Below the pieces are notes generated by a model. It was given only the letters and a program-made list of their open reading frames with translations, ran no database searches and was not told where the DNA came from. A stretch of 64,000 nt of DNA, from the NCBI GenBank assembly GCA_963834715.1, contig CAWIDE010000015.1, positions 1 to 64,000 on the forward strand, read 5' to 3'. The translations under genes were made by a program, and so were the position numbers. The DNA is from CAVSUZ01 sp963834715 (GTDB taxonomy: Bacteria > Pseudomonadota > Alphaproteobacteria > Acetobacterales > Acetobacteraceae). Below are positions 34,564 through 43,447 of this stretch, piece after piece. Positions within the stretch are counted from its first letter, which is position 1. Each line of letters begins with the position of its first letter.

Positions 34564-35131
34564 ATGCACCGACGCCCGTTCCTCGGTGCCATCATGCCGC
34601 TGGTGGCCTGCCGATCGCCCAGCCAACGACGCTAAGATCAATCGCGTCGAAGCCTATCTTAACGGAATCAGAACGCTACAGGCGCACTTCGTCCAGGTTT
34701 TGCCTAATGGGACGACTTCCGAGGGCACACTCTGGATGGACCGCCCCGGTCGTCTCCGCCTGCAATACGCACCACCCACCCCGCTCACGCTCATCGCCGC
34801 TGAGGGTACCTTACTGATTCACAACGCTTCTAACCAGGGCACGATCACCATGCCCCTGGCTCGTACCCCACTTTCCATCCTCCTGGCGCCCTCCATCAGC
34901 TTGTCCGGGTCCGTCACCGTCACGAATATCCAAAACACCCCCGGAGGCCTCACTATAACTCTGGTTCGGACCAACGCCCCCCGCGAAGGCTCGCTCACGC
35001 TGTTCTTGTCCCGCGCCCCGCTCACACTCCGCTCAATTCGCGTCGTTGATGCCGAAGGCCACGTCACCGAGCTCACACTGCTAACCCTAGAGCCGAACGT
35101 GCCCATCAACCCGGCCATATTCCAGCTGTAA
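34564..35131 (+). pseudogene. lolA: LolA-family outer-membrane lipoprotein carrier, frameshift in signal peptide
   Basis: The mature part reads NDAKINRVEAYLNGIRTLQA, then HFVQVLPNGTTSEGTLWMDR and PGRLRLQYAPPTPLTLIAAE, the LolA fold that carries lipoproteins across the periplasm. Directly upstream, in another frame, ATG 34564 starts a signal sequence (MHRRPFLGAIMPLVA) that hits a stop at 34633. One extra base near 34608-34611 would join MPLVA to ADRPANDAKINRV, a natural signal peptidase site. As written, the gene lacks an export signal in frame. Confidence 0.75.
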
Positions 35132-35183
35132 CGGTCTACAGCACACACCGCTTGGACACCATGGGGCTAAGCCGCATCACGCT

Positions 35184-35434
35184 GTGAAAATCGAGTTCGA
35201 CCCAGCAAAGGATACTATAAACCGCGCCAAGCATGACCTACGTCTTGAAACCGATCGTCTCGAAAACCCCAAATCGGCGAGGTGGTAGATAACACGACAT
35301 CATGGAGAGATCAGGTTTAGCGCCTTCGACTTCATTGAGAACATCGATGCGTGATACCTATCCGATGCGAGGGAATATTTACCCTATCATCTCACTTCGC
35401 TGGCCAACGGACACGAGGAGCGCGATTGTCCATT
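35184..35434 (+). pseudogene. BrnT-like toxin relic
   Basis: GTG 35184 begins VKIEFDPAKDTINRAKHDLR, which matches the N-terminus of BrnT ribonuclease toxins, and stops at 35288. The next pieces, RHHGEIRFSAFDF in another frame and IISLRWPTDTRSAIVH in a third, resemble the middle and the ISLRKANRRE end of BrnT. No BrnA antitoxin gene was seen downstream. Several shifts show a decayed gene. The rest of 35132-35682 holds no clear gene. Confidence 0.55.
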
Positions 35435-35682
35435 AACTAGGCTTTGAGGATCTCTAACGAGAGGCGGTCTCGCGACGCGGTAACCCACCAAGTGCGGGAG
35501 CTTCGGCACTCAGAGATTGCCCCGTAAATCCCTGTCATCACTTCCGGAACATGGATTGGGATAGACCACCGAGACGGATCGGCCTGAAGCTTGCTGCGAG
35601 TCAGATGGACTCACCCGCCCTCTTGGGCGGGCTGTCAATCCCTCTACAATAGGAGGCTCGACGCTCCCAACAGAGGTGAATA

Positions 35683-37065
35683 ATGACCGCCACGGTTGCG
35701 ACCATAATAAACTCGGCACAGGACTTCCTCGGCGACCGCATCACCACCAACGCTGCTCTTCGCGAGCATCACTCCCACGGCCAAGACACCCACCCGCCAC
35801 ACCTCCCCGATGCCGTCGCCTTCATCGAGACTACCGACGAAGCCGCCCGCCTGCTCGCCCTCTGCTATGCGGCGCACATTGCTGTCGTCCCCTGGGGCGC
35901 CGGCACCTCGCTCGAGGGCCATGTCACCCCAGTCCGCGGCGGCATCACCCTGGACCTCTCCCGCATGACCCGCATCCTTGAGGTCAACCAGGCCGACATG
36001 GACTGCCGCATAGAAGCCGGCGTAACCCGCACGCAGCTCAATGGGCACCTGCGTGACCAGGGCCTGTTCTTCCCCGTCGATCCCGGCACCGCCGACTGCA
36101 CCCTCGGCGGAATGTGCGCCACCCGCGCCTCGGGCACCAACGCGGTCCGCTACGGCACCACTCGCGAGAACGTCACCGGACTCACCGTCGTCCTCGCCGA
36201 TGGCCGCGTCATCCGCACCGGCGGCCGCGTCCGCAAATCCGCAACCGGCTATGACCTCACCCACCTCTTCATCGGCTCCGAGGGCACGCTCGGGGTCATT
36301 ACCGAAATCCAGCTCCGGCTTCACGGCATACCGGAGGCGATGTCAGCCGCCACCTGCCAGTTCCCTACCCTCCGAGCCGCCGTCGATACCATCATCGCCA
36401 TCCTGCAGACCGGCATTCCCGTCGCCCGGATGGAACTGCTGGACGAGGTCCAGATGGCTGCCTGCATCGCCTACTCTCGTCTCGAAGGCTTGGAACCGCT
36501 CCCCAGCATCTTCTTCGAGTTTCACGGCACTCACGCCTCCGTCGCCGAGCAGGCGCAGCAGGCCGAGGAAATAGCGCTGAGCTATGGCGCCAGCGGCTTC
36601 CGTTGGGCCACCGACACCGAGGCACGCAACCGGCTATGGCAGGCCCGCCACGATGCGTACTGGGCCGCGCTCGCCAGCAAGCCTGGTTACAAAGGGCTGA
36701 CGACCGACGCCATCGTTCCGATTTCGCGCCTCGACGAAGCCATTCTGGGTGCCAAAGAGGATATCACTGGCTCCGGCCTGTCTGCACCCATCGTCGGCCA
36801 CGTCGGCGACGGCAACTTCCATACCGTCATTCTCGTCCCACCTGAACCCGACGGCCTGCAACGCGCCTGGGAACTGGATAAGAAAATTGTCGCCAGGGCC
36901 CTTGCGCTCGGTGGCTCGTGCAGCGGCGAACATGGTGTCGGTCTCGGCAAACGCGAGTTCATCCTGCAGGAACACGGGGAGGACACGATCGCGGTGATGC
37001 GCTCCATCAAGCAGACGCTCGATCCGCGCGGCATTCTTAACCCGGGCAAAATGTTCCTGAATTAG
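35683..37065 (+). CDS. FAD-linked oxidase (D-lactate/glycolate dehydrogenase type)
   Basis: The 460-residue protein has the FAD-binding domain (VVPWGAGTSLEGHVTPVRGG, TVGGM-like CTLGGMCATRASGTNAVRYG) and the C-terminal oxidase domain (IVGHVGDGNFHT, CSGEHGVGLGKREFI). These are typical of cytochrome-linked D-lactate dehydrogenases and the GlcD subunit. The single-gene context favours D-lactate dehydrogenase. Start ATG 35683 follows AGAGGTGAATA. Confidence 0.87.
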   Translation: MTATVATIINSAQDFLGDRITTNAALREHHSHGQDTHPPHLPDAVAFIETTDEAARLLALCYAAHIAVVPWGAGTSLEGHVTPVRGGITLDLSRMTRILEVNQADMDCRIEAGVTRTQLNGHLRDQGLFFPVDPGTADCTLGGMCATRASGTNAVRYGTTRENVTGLTVVLADGRVIRTGGRVRKSATGYDLTHLFIGSEGTLGVITEIQLRLHGIPEAMSAATCQFPTLRAAVDTIIAILQTGIPVARMELLDEVQMAACIAYSRLEGLEPLPSIFFEFHGTHASVAEQAQQAEEIALSYGASGFRWATDTEARNRLWQARHDAYWAALASKPGYKGLTTDAIVPISRLDEAILGAKEDITGSGLSAPIVGHVGDGNFHTVILVPPEPDGLQRAWELDKKIVARALALGGSCSGEHGVGLGKREFILQEHGEDTIAVMRSIKQTLDPRGILNPGKMFLN

Positions 37066-37072
37066 CCCAGCA

Positions 37073-37558
37073 TTACTGGTTGATCACCGTCCACCGTGAA
37101 ACCGCCGGCTCCGCCGTCGCCCATTTCCAGCCCTTCGGATCTCGGCAGACATCAACGGAGTACCAGGCAGGCGGCGCCTTCCCATCGGTTACCGAAAAAA
37201 CCACCTCCTTACACTCCGCAATCGCCGTATTCATCTCATTTACAACCCGCAACGTCCCCTGCTCGTTGCCAAACGGAATAAAATGTCGGATCCGCCATGG
37301 CGCCTCTCCGCCCACCGGCAACAGCCCCGCCGTTTCCGCAATCACATCCTGCTCTGATCCGGCCTGAACCCGACTGTAGTACCTGGAAACAAAATCGGTC
37401 GCTGTGCCGACCGCAACACCAACAGCAAGACCCAGCCCTGGATTACCCGTGGCCGCTCCGGTCGCCGAACCGCTCGCAATGCCTGCAACCGTCCCAATAT
37501 CCCTGCACCCCGCCAGCAACAGAGCCGCGCCGACCGCCGCTCCAACTCGCGCCCTCAC
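37073..37558 (-). CDS. Lipoprotein, paralogue of upstream gene
   Basis: From GTG 37558 the 161-residue protein has a lipoprotein signal (VGAAVGAALLLAGC), glycine-rich membrane-like stretch (SGSATGAATGNPGLGLAVGVAVG) and a soluble C-terminal domain ending AEPAVSRWTVINQ. The start overlaps the stop of the upstream gene as GTGA. It closely parallels that gene in layout (IASG... stretch, VVFSV/IVFSI, AEPS/AEPAV end), so the pair arose by duplication. Function is unknown. Confidence 0.7.
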   Translation of the reverse strand: MRARVGAAVGAALLLAGCRDIGTVAGIASGSATGAATGNPGLGLAVGVAVGTATDFVSRYYSRVQAGSEQDVIAETAGLLPVGGEAPWRIRHFIPFGNEQGTLRVVNEMNTAIAECKEVVFSVTDGKAPPAWYSVDVCRDPKGWKWATAEPAVSRWTVINQ

Positions 37559-38079
37559 TGCAGTCCGTCCCACCGCGCAGTCGAGGGCTCCGCAAGCGCC
37601 CAATCCCAGCGCTGGCCATTAAAGCAGATACTGGTTGTAAAAAATTGCTCCGGCTGGTTCTTCTCATTCTCTATAGAGAATACGATCTGCTTACAGGTAA
37701 ACCCCGGCGCACTCGCAACACGAAAAACTGTGACATGACCATGCCGGTTTGCCTCGATCGGAATCGTGTGCACGACCTGCCACGACGCCACCTGCCCGAT
37801 AGCCAGCGGACCCGCCGCGTCCGCAATCGCTTGCTGCTCCGTGCGGTGCACCCGCCGTTCTACATAATGCAGCCCGGCGCTCGCCCCCGCCGCCACGCCA
37901 AGCCCGATCCCCGTGCCCACGGCAGCGTTCTTAGTGACCCCGCTCGTTATCCCCGCACTGGCAATGCCTGCCACGTCGGCGGTGCTCGCCGTCAAGAAAG
38001 ATGTGCAGCCGCACAGCTCCGCCATCGCAGCTAGCAGGCACATGCAAAATACAAGCCGGGGCGCTTCTTGAACGTTCAT
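37555..38079 (-). CDS. Lipoprotein, paralogue of downstream gene
   Basis: The 174-residue protein begins with a signal and likely lipobox (MCLLAAMAELCGCTS), then a glycine-rich segment (GIASAGITSGVTKNAAVGTG) and a soluble domain with QIVFSIENEKNQPEQFFTTS. It is coupled to the paralogous downstream gene. I do not recognise a family; the pair may be envelope proteins. Confidence 0.7.
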   Translation of the reverse strand: MNVQEAPRLVFCMCLLAAMAELCGCTSFLTASTADVAGIASAGITSGVTKNAAVGTGIGLGVAAGASAGLHYVERRVHRTEQQAIADAAGPLAIGQVASWQVVHTIPIEANRHGHVTVFRVASAPGFTCKQIVFSIENEKNQPEQFFTTSICFNGQRWDWALAEPSTARWDGLQ

Positions 38080-38177
38080 TGCCGACTATCAGAAACCCTC
38101 CAACCACAAGCACAAGTCGCAACCGTGTGACATTGACCGCACCGCGAGCCCTTATATCGTGCCTCCAATTCGATCCA

Positions 38178-39269
38178 ATGGTGACAGCAATGCCCGATCG
38201 CTACCTGCGCAGCGGTATCTTCCTCGCCCCGTTCCACACCCTTAACGAGAACCCCACCCTTGCCCTTGAACGGGATCTTGAGCTGCTGCAACACCTCGAC
38301 CGCCTCGGCTACAACGAGGCATGGGTCGGCGAGCACCACTCCGGCGGCTTCGAAATAATTGCCTCGCCTGAAGTGTTCATCGGCGTCGCCGCCGAGCACA
38401 CGCCACATCCGCCTCGGCACCGGCGTCGCCTCCCTGCCTTACCACAACCCGTTCATTCGGGCCGACCGCATGGTTCTGCCCGATCACATCACCCGCGGTC
38501 GGGCCATGTTCGGGGTCGGCCCCGGCGCGCTGGTGCACGACGCGGTGAAGATCGGCATCAACGCATCCGACCAGCGTCGCAGGATGAACGAAAGCCTGGA
38601 TGTGATCGTCCGCCTTCTCTACAGTGAGACGGTTATCGAAAAAACCGACTGGTACAATCTGCTTGAGGCCCGCCTCCAGCTCCCTTGCTTCACCCAGCCT
38701 ACTATCGAGCTTGCCGTCGCGGCTTCCCGCTCGCCCGAAGCCCTCGCCCACCACGCTAACAACTGGCGCACCTATGAAGCGCAGGCACGGCTGAACAACA
38801 AAGTCGCCGACCGGCACAACTGGCGCCTCGTTACCATGATCCATGTCGCCGAAACTCGCGAGCAAGCCAGAGAGAATGTGCGCTTCGGGTTAGAGGCCTT
38901 CGCCCAGTATTTCCGCGATGTCGCCACCTTCCCCATCGTGCCACCGGGCATCGGTGATGCTACGAATGGCTCCTCGAAAACAAGGCGGCCTGCATCGGCA
39001 CGCCTGATGATGCCATCGCCTACATCGAAACCCTACTGGAAGGCACCGGCGGTTTCGGCGTCATCACCGAGCTTGCACACAACTGGGCCGACTGGCATGC
39101 CACCAAGCGCCATTACGAACTCATGGCACGCTACCTCCACCCGCATTTCCAGGGCAGCCGCACGCTGCGCACCGCGAGCTACGACGCAGCGACCGCCCAG
39201 GGCGAGTCCTTTCGCGCCCATTCGCAGGCCGCCGTGCGGGCAGAGATTGATCGCGAGACAGCACGATAA
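38178..39269 (+). pseudogene. LLM-class flavin monooxygenase, two frameshifts
   Basis: The gene begins MVTAMPDRYLRSGIFLAPFH and matches the luciferase-like monooxygenase at 40858-42057 in its opening half. A first shift lies near 38393-38405, after SPEVFIGVAAEHT, where the next frame continues RHIRLGTGVASLPYHNPFIR. A second lies near 38960, after FPIVPPGIGDA, where the next frame continues YEWLLENKAACIGTPDDAIA to a stop at 39269. These enzymes use reduced flavin and oxygen. The broken copy and the intact one flank lysK. Confidence 0.82.
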
Positions 39270-39271
39270 GA

Positions 39272-40854
39272 TTACGCAGCGTCCGCCGGGCGTGCCAATG
39301 CTGCCTCGATCAACGCAATCGTTTCGCGCCTTCCATACAGCGCAACGAATCCCCCAAATCGCGGCCCCTCCTGCTGTCCCAGCAGCACCTGATAGAGGCA
39401 CCCGAACCACGCCCGCAGTTCAAGGAACGCATGCCGCTTCCCTACTTCATAAACCGCATTCTGGATCGTCTCGGCATCTGCCCCGTCGTCCATCCCGCGG
39501 AGCGTCTCCGCCAGATCCGCCAGCGCCTCCCGCTCAATCTCCGTCGGATGCCGGTATTGCTTCGCCGGCCGCACAAAATCCCGGTAGTAAGCGATCGCAT
39601 GTTCAACCAGCCGGTCCAGGAAAGGCCGAGAACTCCGGAGTCGCCTCCGGCGCATATCGCCGAATAAACCCCCACAGGATCTCCGGCGTCTCGGCGTTTA
39701 CGACGCTGACCAAGTTCAGTAACATTGCAAACGAAACCGGGCTGCCGCGGTTCGACATCCGGCCACACATCCGGCCACCATGAATATACCATGCCGCATT
39801 GGTCCGTTGCTCCGCTCCGCTCTGACTCCCCAACTTCTCAAAATTCGCCAGATACTCATCGGTCGCGCGCGGAATCACGTCAAAGTACAGCCGTTTCGCC
39901 CGCTGCGGCTGCCCGTACATGAACTGCCCCAGCGCCTCCGGCGGCGCATAGCGCAACCACTCCTCCACCGACAGCCCGTTCCCCTTGGACTTGCTGATCT
40001 TCTGTCCATGCTCGTCCAGGAACAGCTCGTACGTGAACCCCTCCGGCGGCTTCGCACCGAGCATCCGGCAAATCCGCCCCGACAATCGCACCGAGTTCGA
40101 TCAGGTCCTTGCCCGACATCTCATAATCGACGCCCAGCGCGTACCACCGCATCGCCCAGTCGGCCTTCCACTGTAGCTTCGCCGCCCCGCCCTTTACTGA
40201 GGTCTTAAACCGCTCCCCCGTATCCGGGTCCCGCCACTCCACCGTACCGGCGACTGGATCGCGCCCCTCCATCGGCACCTGCATGACCCGGCCATTCCGT
40301 GGGTGGATCGGCAAAATCGGCGAGTAGGTCGCACGCCGCTCCGGCCCCAGCGTCGGCAGAATGACGGCAATCACCTCATCATACGTCTCCAGCACCCGCA
40401 CTAGCGCCGCATCGAACCGCCCGAAGCTGTAGTATTCTGTCGAGGATGCAAACTGGTACTCGAACCCAAACGAATCCAGGAACTCCCTTAACCGCGCATT
40501 GTTGTGCGCCCCAAAACTCTCGTGCGTCCCGAACGGATCGGGGATCCGCGTCAGCGGCTTGCCCAGGTGCTGCGCAAGCATGTCCTGATTCGGCACGTTG
40601 TCCGGTACCTTGCGCAAGCCATCCATATCGTCGCTGAAGGCGATCAAACGCGACGGCCGTCCGGTAATTTCCGAAAACGCCAGCCGCACCCAATTTGTGC
40701 GCGCCACCTCTCCGAACGTGCCGATGTGCGGCAGCCCCGACGGACCATACCCCGTCTCGAACAGCGCAGCCTCCTTGCCGGATACCCGCACCCGTGCGGC
40801 AACCTTCGCCGCCTCCTCGAAGGGCCATGCCCTTGGAAGCTGGTTCTCTGCCAT
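39272..40854 (-). pseudogene. lysK: Class I lysyl-tRNA synthetase, two frameshifts
   Basis: The first frame starts MAENQLPRAWPFEEAAKVAA and has the HIGH-type motif LPHIGTFGEVARTNW. After SGKDLIEL the frame shifts near 40089-40092 and the next frame continues VRLSGRICRMLGAKPPEGFT with the KMSKS-type QKISKSKGNGLSVEEWL. A second shift near 39626-39632 leads to PFLDRLVEHAIAYYRDFVRP and the stop at 39272. Each is explained by one extra base. Class I LysRS charges tRNA-Lys in many alphaproteobacteria, so if this is the only copy the shifts are probably sequencing errors. Confidence 0.85.
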
Positions 40855-40857
40855 AGC

Positions 40858-42057
40858 CTAATCCGCGACGTCGCGCGCGCCGATGGTCCGATCCCGAAAG
40901 CCCTCCGGCATCTCGCGCCCCTGATCCGTGAACGCCCGGCGCACCGCCTCCACTGTGCCCCCAACGACCTGCGCTCGGTTGGATCGCACAAATTCGTTTG
41001 AACCCCGGATCGTCTCCAGCGACCCCTGGAACCGCGGCATCACATACCGGGCAAAGAGTTCGTAGCTGCGCATCGTCTGCTCCCGGTTTGCCCACTCATG
41101 CGCGCGGAACAGAATGCCGCCGAACCCGCCCTGGCTGTACTCCAGCAGCCGGTGAATGCCTTTCGTCACGGTGTCCGGCGAACCAACCAGCGTCGTGCCC
41201 ATCTTCACGCCCTCGCGCAGCGGATTGTCCATGCGCCCCGGGGGCCGCCCCAGCGTGTCCTCGAAATACGTCACCGTCTCGACCCGCTCGCCCGCCTGCA
41301 CCTCGCGCAGCGCCTGCTCGTCAGCCTCGGCCAAATGCGCGTTGACCACGATCCGCCACTTCCGCCGGTCCATCGCCTGGCCGTGCTTTGCCGCGGTTTC
41401 CTCTGCGATCTGCCATTGCTTCGCCATCGCCTCCGGGCCGCCCGGCAGTCCGGCCCCAATCGACAGAACCCCCAACCCAAATTGCCCCGCCGCGACCATC
41501 CCGAACGGAGTGATCGTGCTCGCTACCGCAATTTCGAACCGCGGCTCGGTATATGGCGCCAGATGCAATCGCGCTTCTTTCATCTCGAACCAGTCGGTCT
41601 TCATCGTGACCGGCTCGTCGCAGCGCAGCAGCCGCGTGATCGCCTCCAGGGCCTCGATCATCCGAGGCCGCAGCGTGACCGCATCGATCCCCATCATATA
41701 AGCGTCTGATGTCAGCGCGCCCGGCCCGCAGCCCAGCATCGACCGCCCGCGCGTCATGTGATCGAGTTGCACGAACCGCTGCGCCACCAGGAACGGATGG
41801 TGATACGGCAGCGACGTCACTCCTGAGCCGAGCCGGATTTGCCTTGTCCGCTCCGCCGCCGCGGCAATGATGAGCTCAGGCGAGGCAATCAGCTCCCACC
41901 CGGCCGAGTGGTGCTCACCGATCCACGCTTCATCGTAGCCCAGCCAATCCAGCCAACCCAGCAGCTCAAGATCGCGGTTGATGGCCAGCGTGGGGTTCTC
42001 CCCGAGCCGATGAAACGGTGCTAGAAAAATGCCGAATGTCATACCGCGACGGGCCAT
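40858..42057 (-). CDS. LLM-class flavin-dependent oxidoreductase
   Basis: From ATG 42057, after GAGGAGCGATACTCG, the 399-residue protein begins MARRGMTFGIFLAPFHRLGE. It has the luciferase-like barrel features RDLELLGWLDWLGYDEAWIG, HHSAGWELIASPE and GSGVTSLPYHHPFLVAQRFV. Substrate unknown. It ends three bases before lysK starts, so they are probably cotranscribed. The frame is open upstream to 42291 but that part is not family-like. Confidence 0.85.
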   Translation of the reverse strand: MARRGMTFGIFLAPFHRLGENPTLAINRDLELLGWLDWLGYDEAWIGEHHSAGWELIASPELIIAAAAERTRQIRLGSGVTSLPYHHPFLVAQRFVQLDHMTRGRSMLGCGPGALTSDAYMMGIDAVTLRPRMIEALEAITRLLRCDEPVTMKTDWFEMKEARLHLAPYTEPRFEIAVASTITPFGMVAAGQFGLGVLSIGAGLPGGPEAMAKQWQIAEETAAKHGQAMDRRKWRIVVNAHLAEADEQALREVQAGERVETVTYFEDTLGRPPGRMDNPLREGVKMGTTLVGSPDTVTKGIHRLLEYSQGGFGGILFRAHEWANREQTMRSYELFARYVMPRFQGSLETIRGSNEFVRSNRAQVVGGTVEAVRRAFTDQGREMPEGFRDRTIGARDVAD

Positions 42058-42116
42058 CGAGTATCGCTCCTCTGTCCGCCCAATCGTGCCCCCTTGAGCG
42101 CCCGTCGCCAACCCGA

Positions 42117-43298
42117 TCACAGAAGTTGGATCAACTGCGCCTTTAGATACGCAGTCTCCGGAAGCTGCGGATGCACCGGATGATCTGGCCCAGCTCCGGT
42201 AGTGGCCACGATCCGTCCCTCGCGGTGCGCCCGTTGCACCCCCTCGGCAATCCGCACCGACCACGCCTCCACTGGCGCGTGATAGCTGCACGAAGCCACA
42301 AGCAGGAATCCGCCTGGCGTCACCAGCGATGCCGCGAGCCGCGCCATCCGGGCATATGCCCGCAGCCCCGCCTCTGCGCCTTTGCGAGACCGCGCGAAAG
42401 CCGGGGGATCGCAGATCACAATATCGAACTGCTCACGGCTACCCAGGAGCGCTCCCATGGCCTCGAACGCATCAGCATGGCGTGCCTCCACCGTCTCCAC
42501 GACCCCGTTCAGCGCCGCCGCCTGCGTCGCCTGCGCCAAAGCCGCCGCGCTCGAGTCGACCAGCACCACCCGCTCAGCACCGGCCGTCGCGCACCGCACT
42601 CCGAACCCCCCGCTGTGACAGAACACATCTAGTACCCGACCCTTCGCGGCGAGCCTCGCCACCAGGTCCCGATTGAACCGCTGGTCAAAGAACCATCCGG
42701 TCTTTTGGCCCGACATCGGATCGACTGGGAACCGCACACCCCCTTCCTCCAGCTCTAGCTCGGCCACATGCCCATGCAGCTTCTTTACGTTCTCCTCCAG
42801 CCCCTCCAGCCGTCTCGCCCAGGACTCGTTCCGGGCCACTACGGCCTTCGGCGCAAACTCCGCTATCAGCCCCGCCAGCACCACCGGTATCAGCCGCTCC
42901 ATGCCAGCCGTATTCGCCTGCACGACCAGTACATCGCCGTAGCGATCAATCACCAAGCCGGGCAAACGATCCGCCTCCGCATGCACCAGACGGTAAAACG
43001 GCTGTGCAAATAACCGCTCGCGCAGCTTCAATGCCTGCCGCAACCGGGTCCGCATCCACACCTCGCCGATCTCCGCCTGCGGGTCGCGATCCAGCACCCG
43101 GGCGGCGATCAGACTGTGCGGGTTGAACATCGCCAGCCCGAACTGGACCCCGTCATCGCCCTCCAGCCGAACTAGGCTACCCGGCTCCAGTCTTCGAGTC
43201 TCCGGCGTCATCGCGATCTCATTGCTGAAAGCCCACGGCGCGCCTGCCCGCAACCTGCGCCCGTTCCTCGCGCCCAGCCGAACGATGGGAGGGATCAT
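42117..43298 (-). CDS. rlmI: RlmI-type 23S rRNA (cytosine-C5) methyltransferase
   Basis: The 393-residue protein has an N-terminal PUA-like domain (ARNGRRLRAGAPWAFSNEIA) and a central methyltransferase start (DQRFNRDLVARLAAKGRVLD). The AdoMet site is VFCHSGGFGVRCA. The catalytic region is VICDPPAFARSRKG and the cysteine is in LLVASCSYH. RlmI methylates C1962 of 23S rRNA in E. coli; this is a member of the same family. The gene is intact. Confidence 0.87.
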   Translation of the reverse strand: MIPPIVRLGARNGRRLRAGAPWAFSNEIAMTPETRRLEPGSLVRLEGDDGVQFGLAMFNPHSLIAARVLDRDPQAEIGEVWMRTRLRQALKLRERLFAQPFYRLVHAEADRLPGLVIDRYGDVLVVQANTAGMERLIPVVLAGLIAEFAPKAVVARNESWARRLEGLEENVKKLHGHVAELELEEGGVRFPVDPMSGQKTGWFFDQRFNRDLVARLAAKGRVLDVFCHSGGFGVRCATAGAERVVLVDSSAAALAQATQAAALNGVVETVEARHADAFEAMGALLGSREQFDIVICDPPAFARSRKGAEAGLRAYARMARLAASLVTPGGFLLVASCSYHAPVEAWSVRIAEGVQRAHREGRIVATTGAGPDHPVHPQLPETAYLKAQLIQLL

Positions 43299-43447
43299 GC
43301 CGCCCCTCCTGCTCCGTCCGGCACGGCGATGGTCTGTTCGCCCGCTTCCACACTACCCATAGTGCCCGGCTTCCGCGTAAACATCGACTATCGATTGCAC
43401 CCACCGCCCGGCCATGCCTCTCACGAGATCGGTGCCAGAGCCCGCTT

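Noticed and set aside
35644..36324. 226-residue minus-strand frame rich in Ala, Gly and Asp
   Set aside because: It is antisense to the well-supported FAD-linked oxidase.
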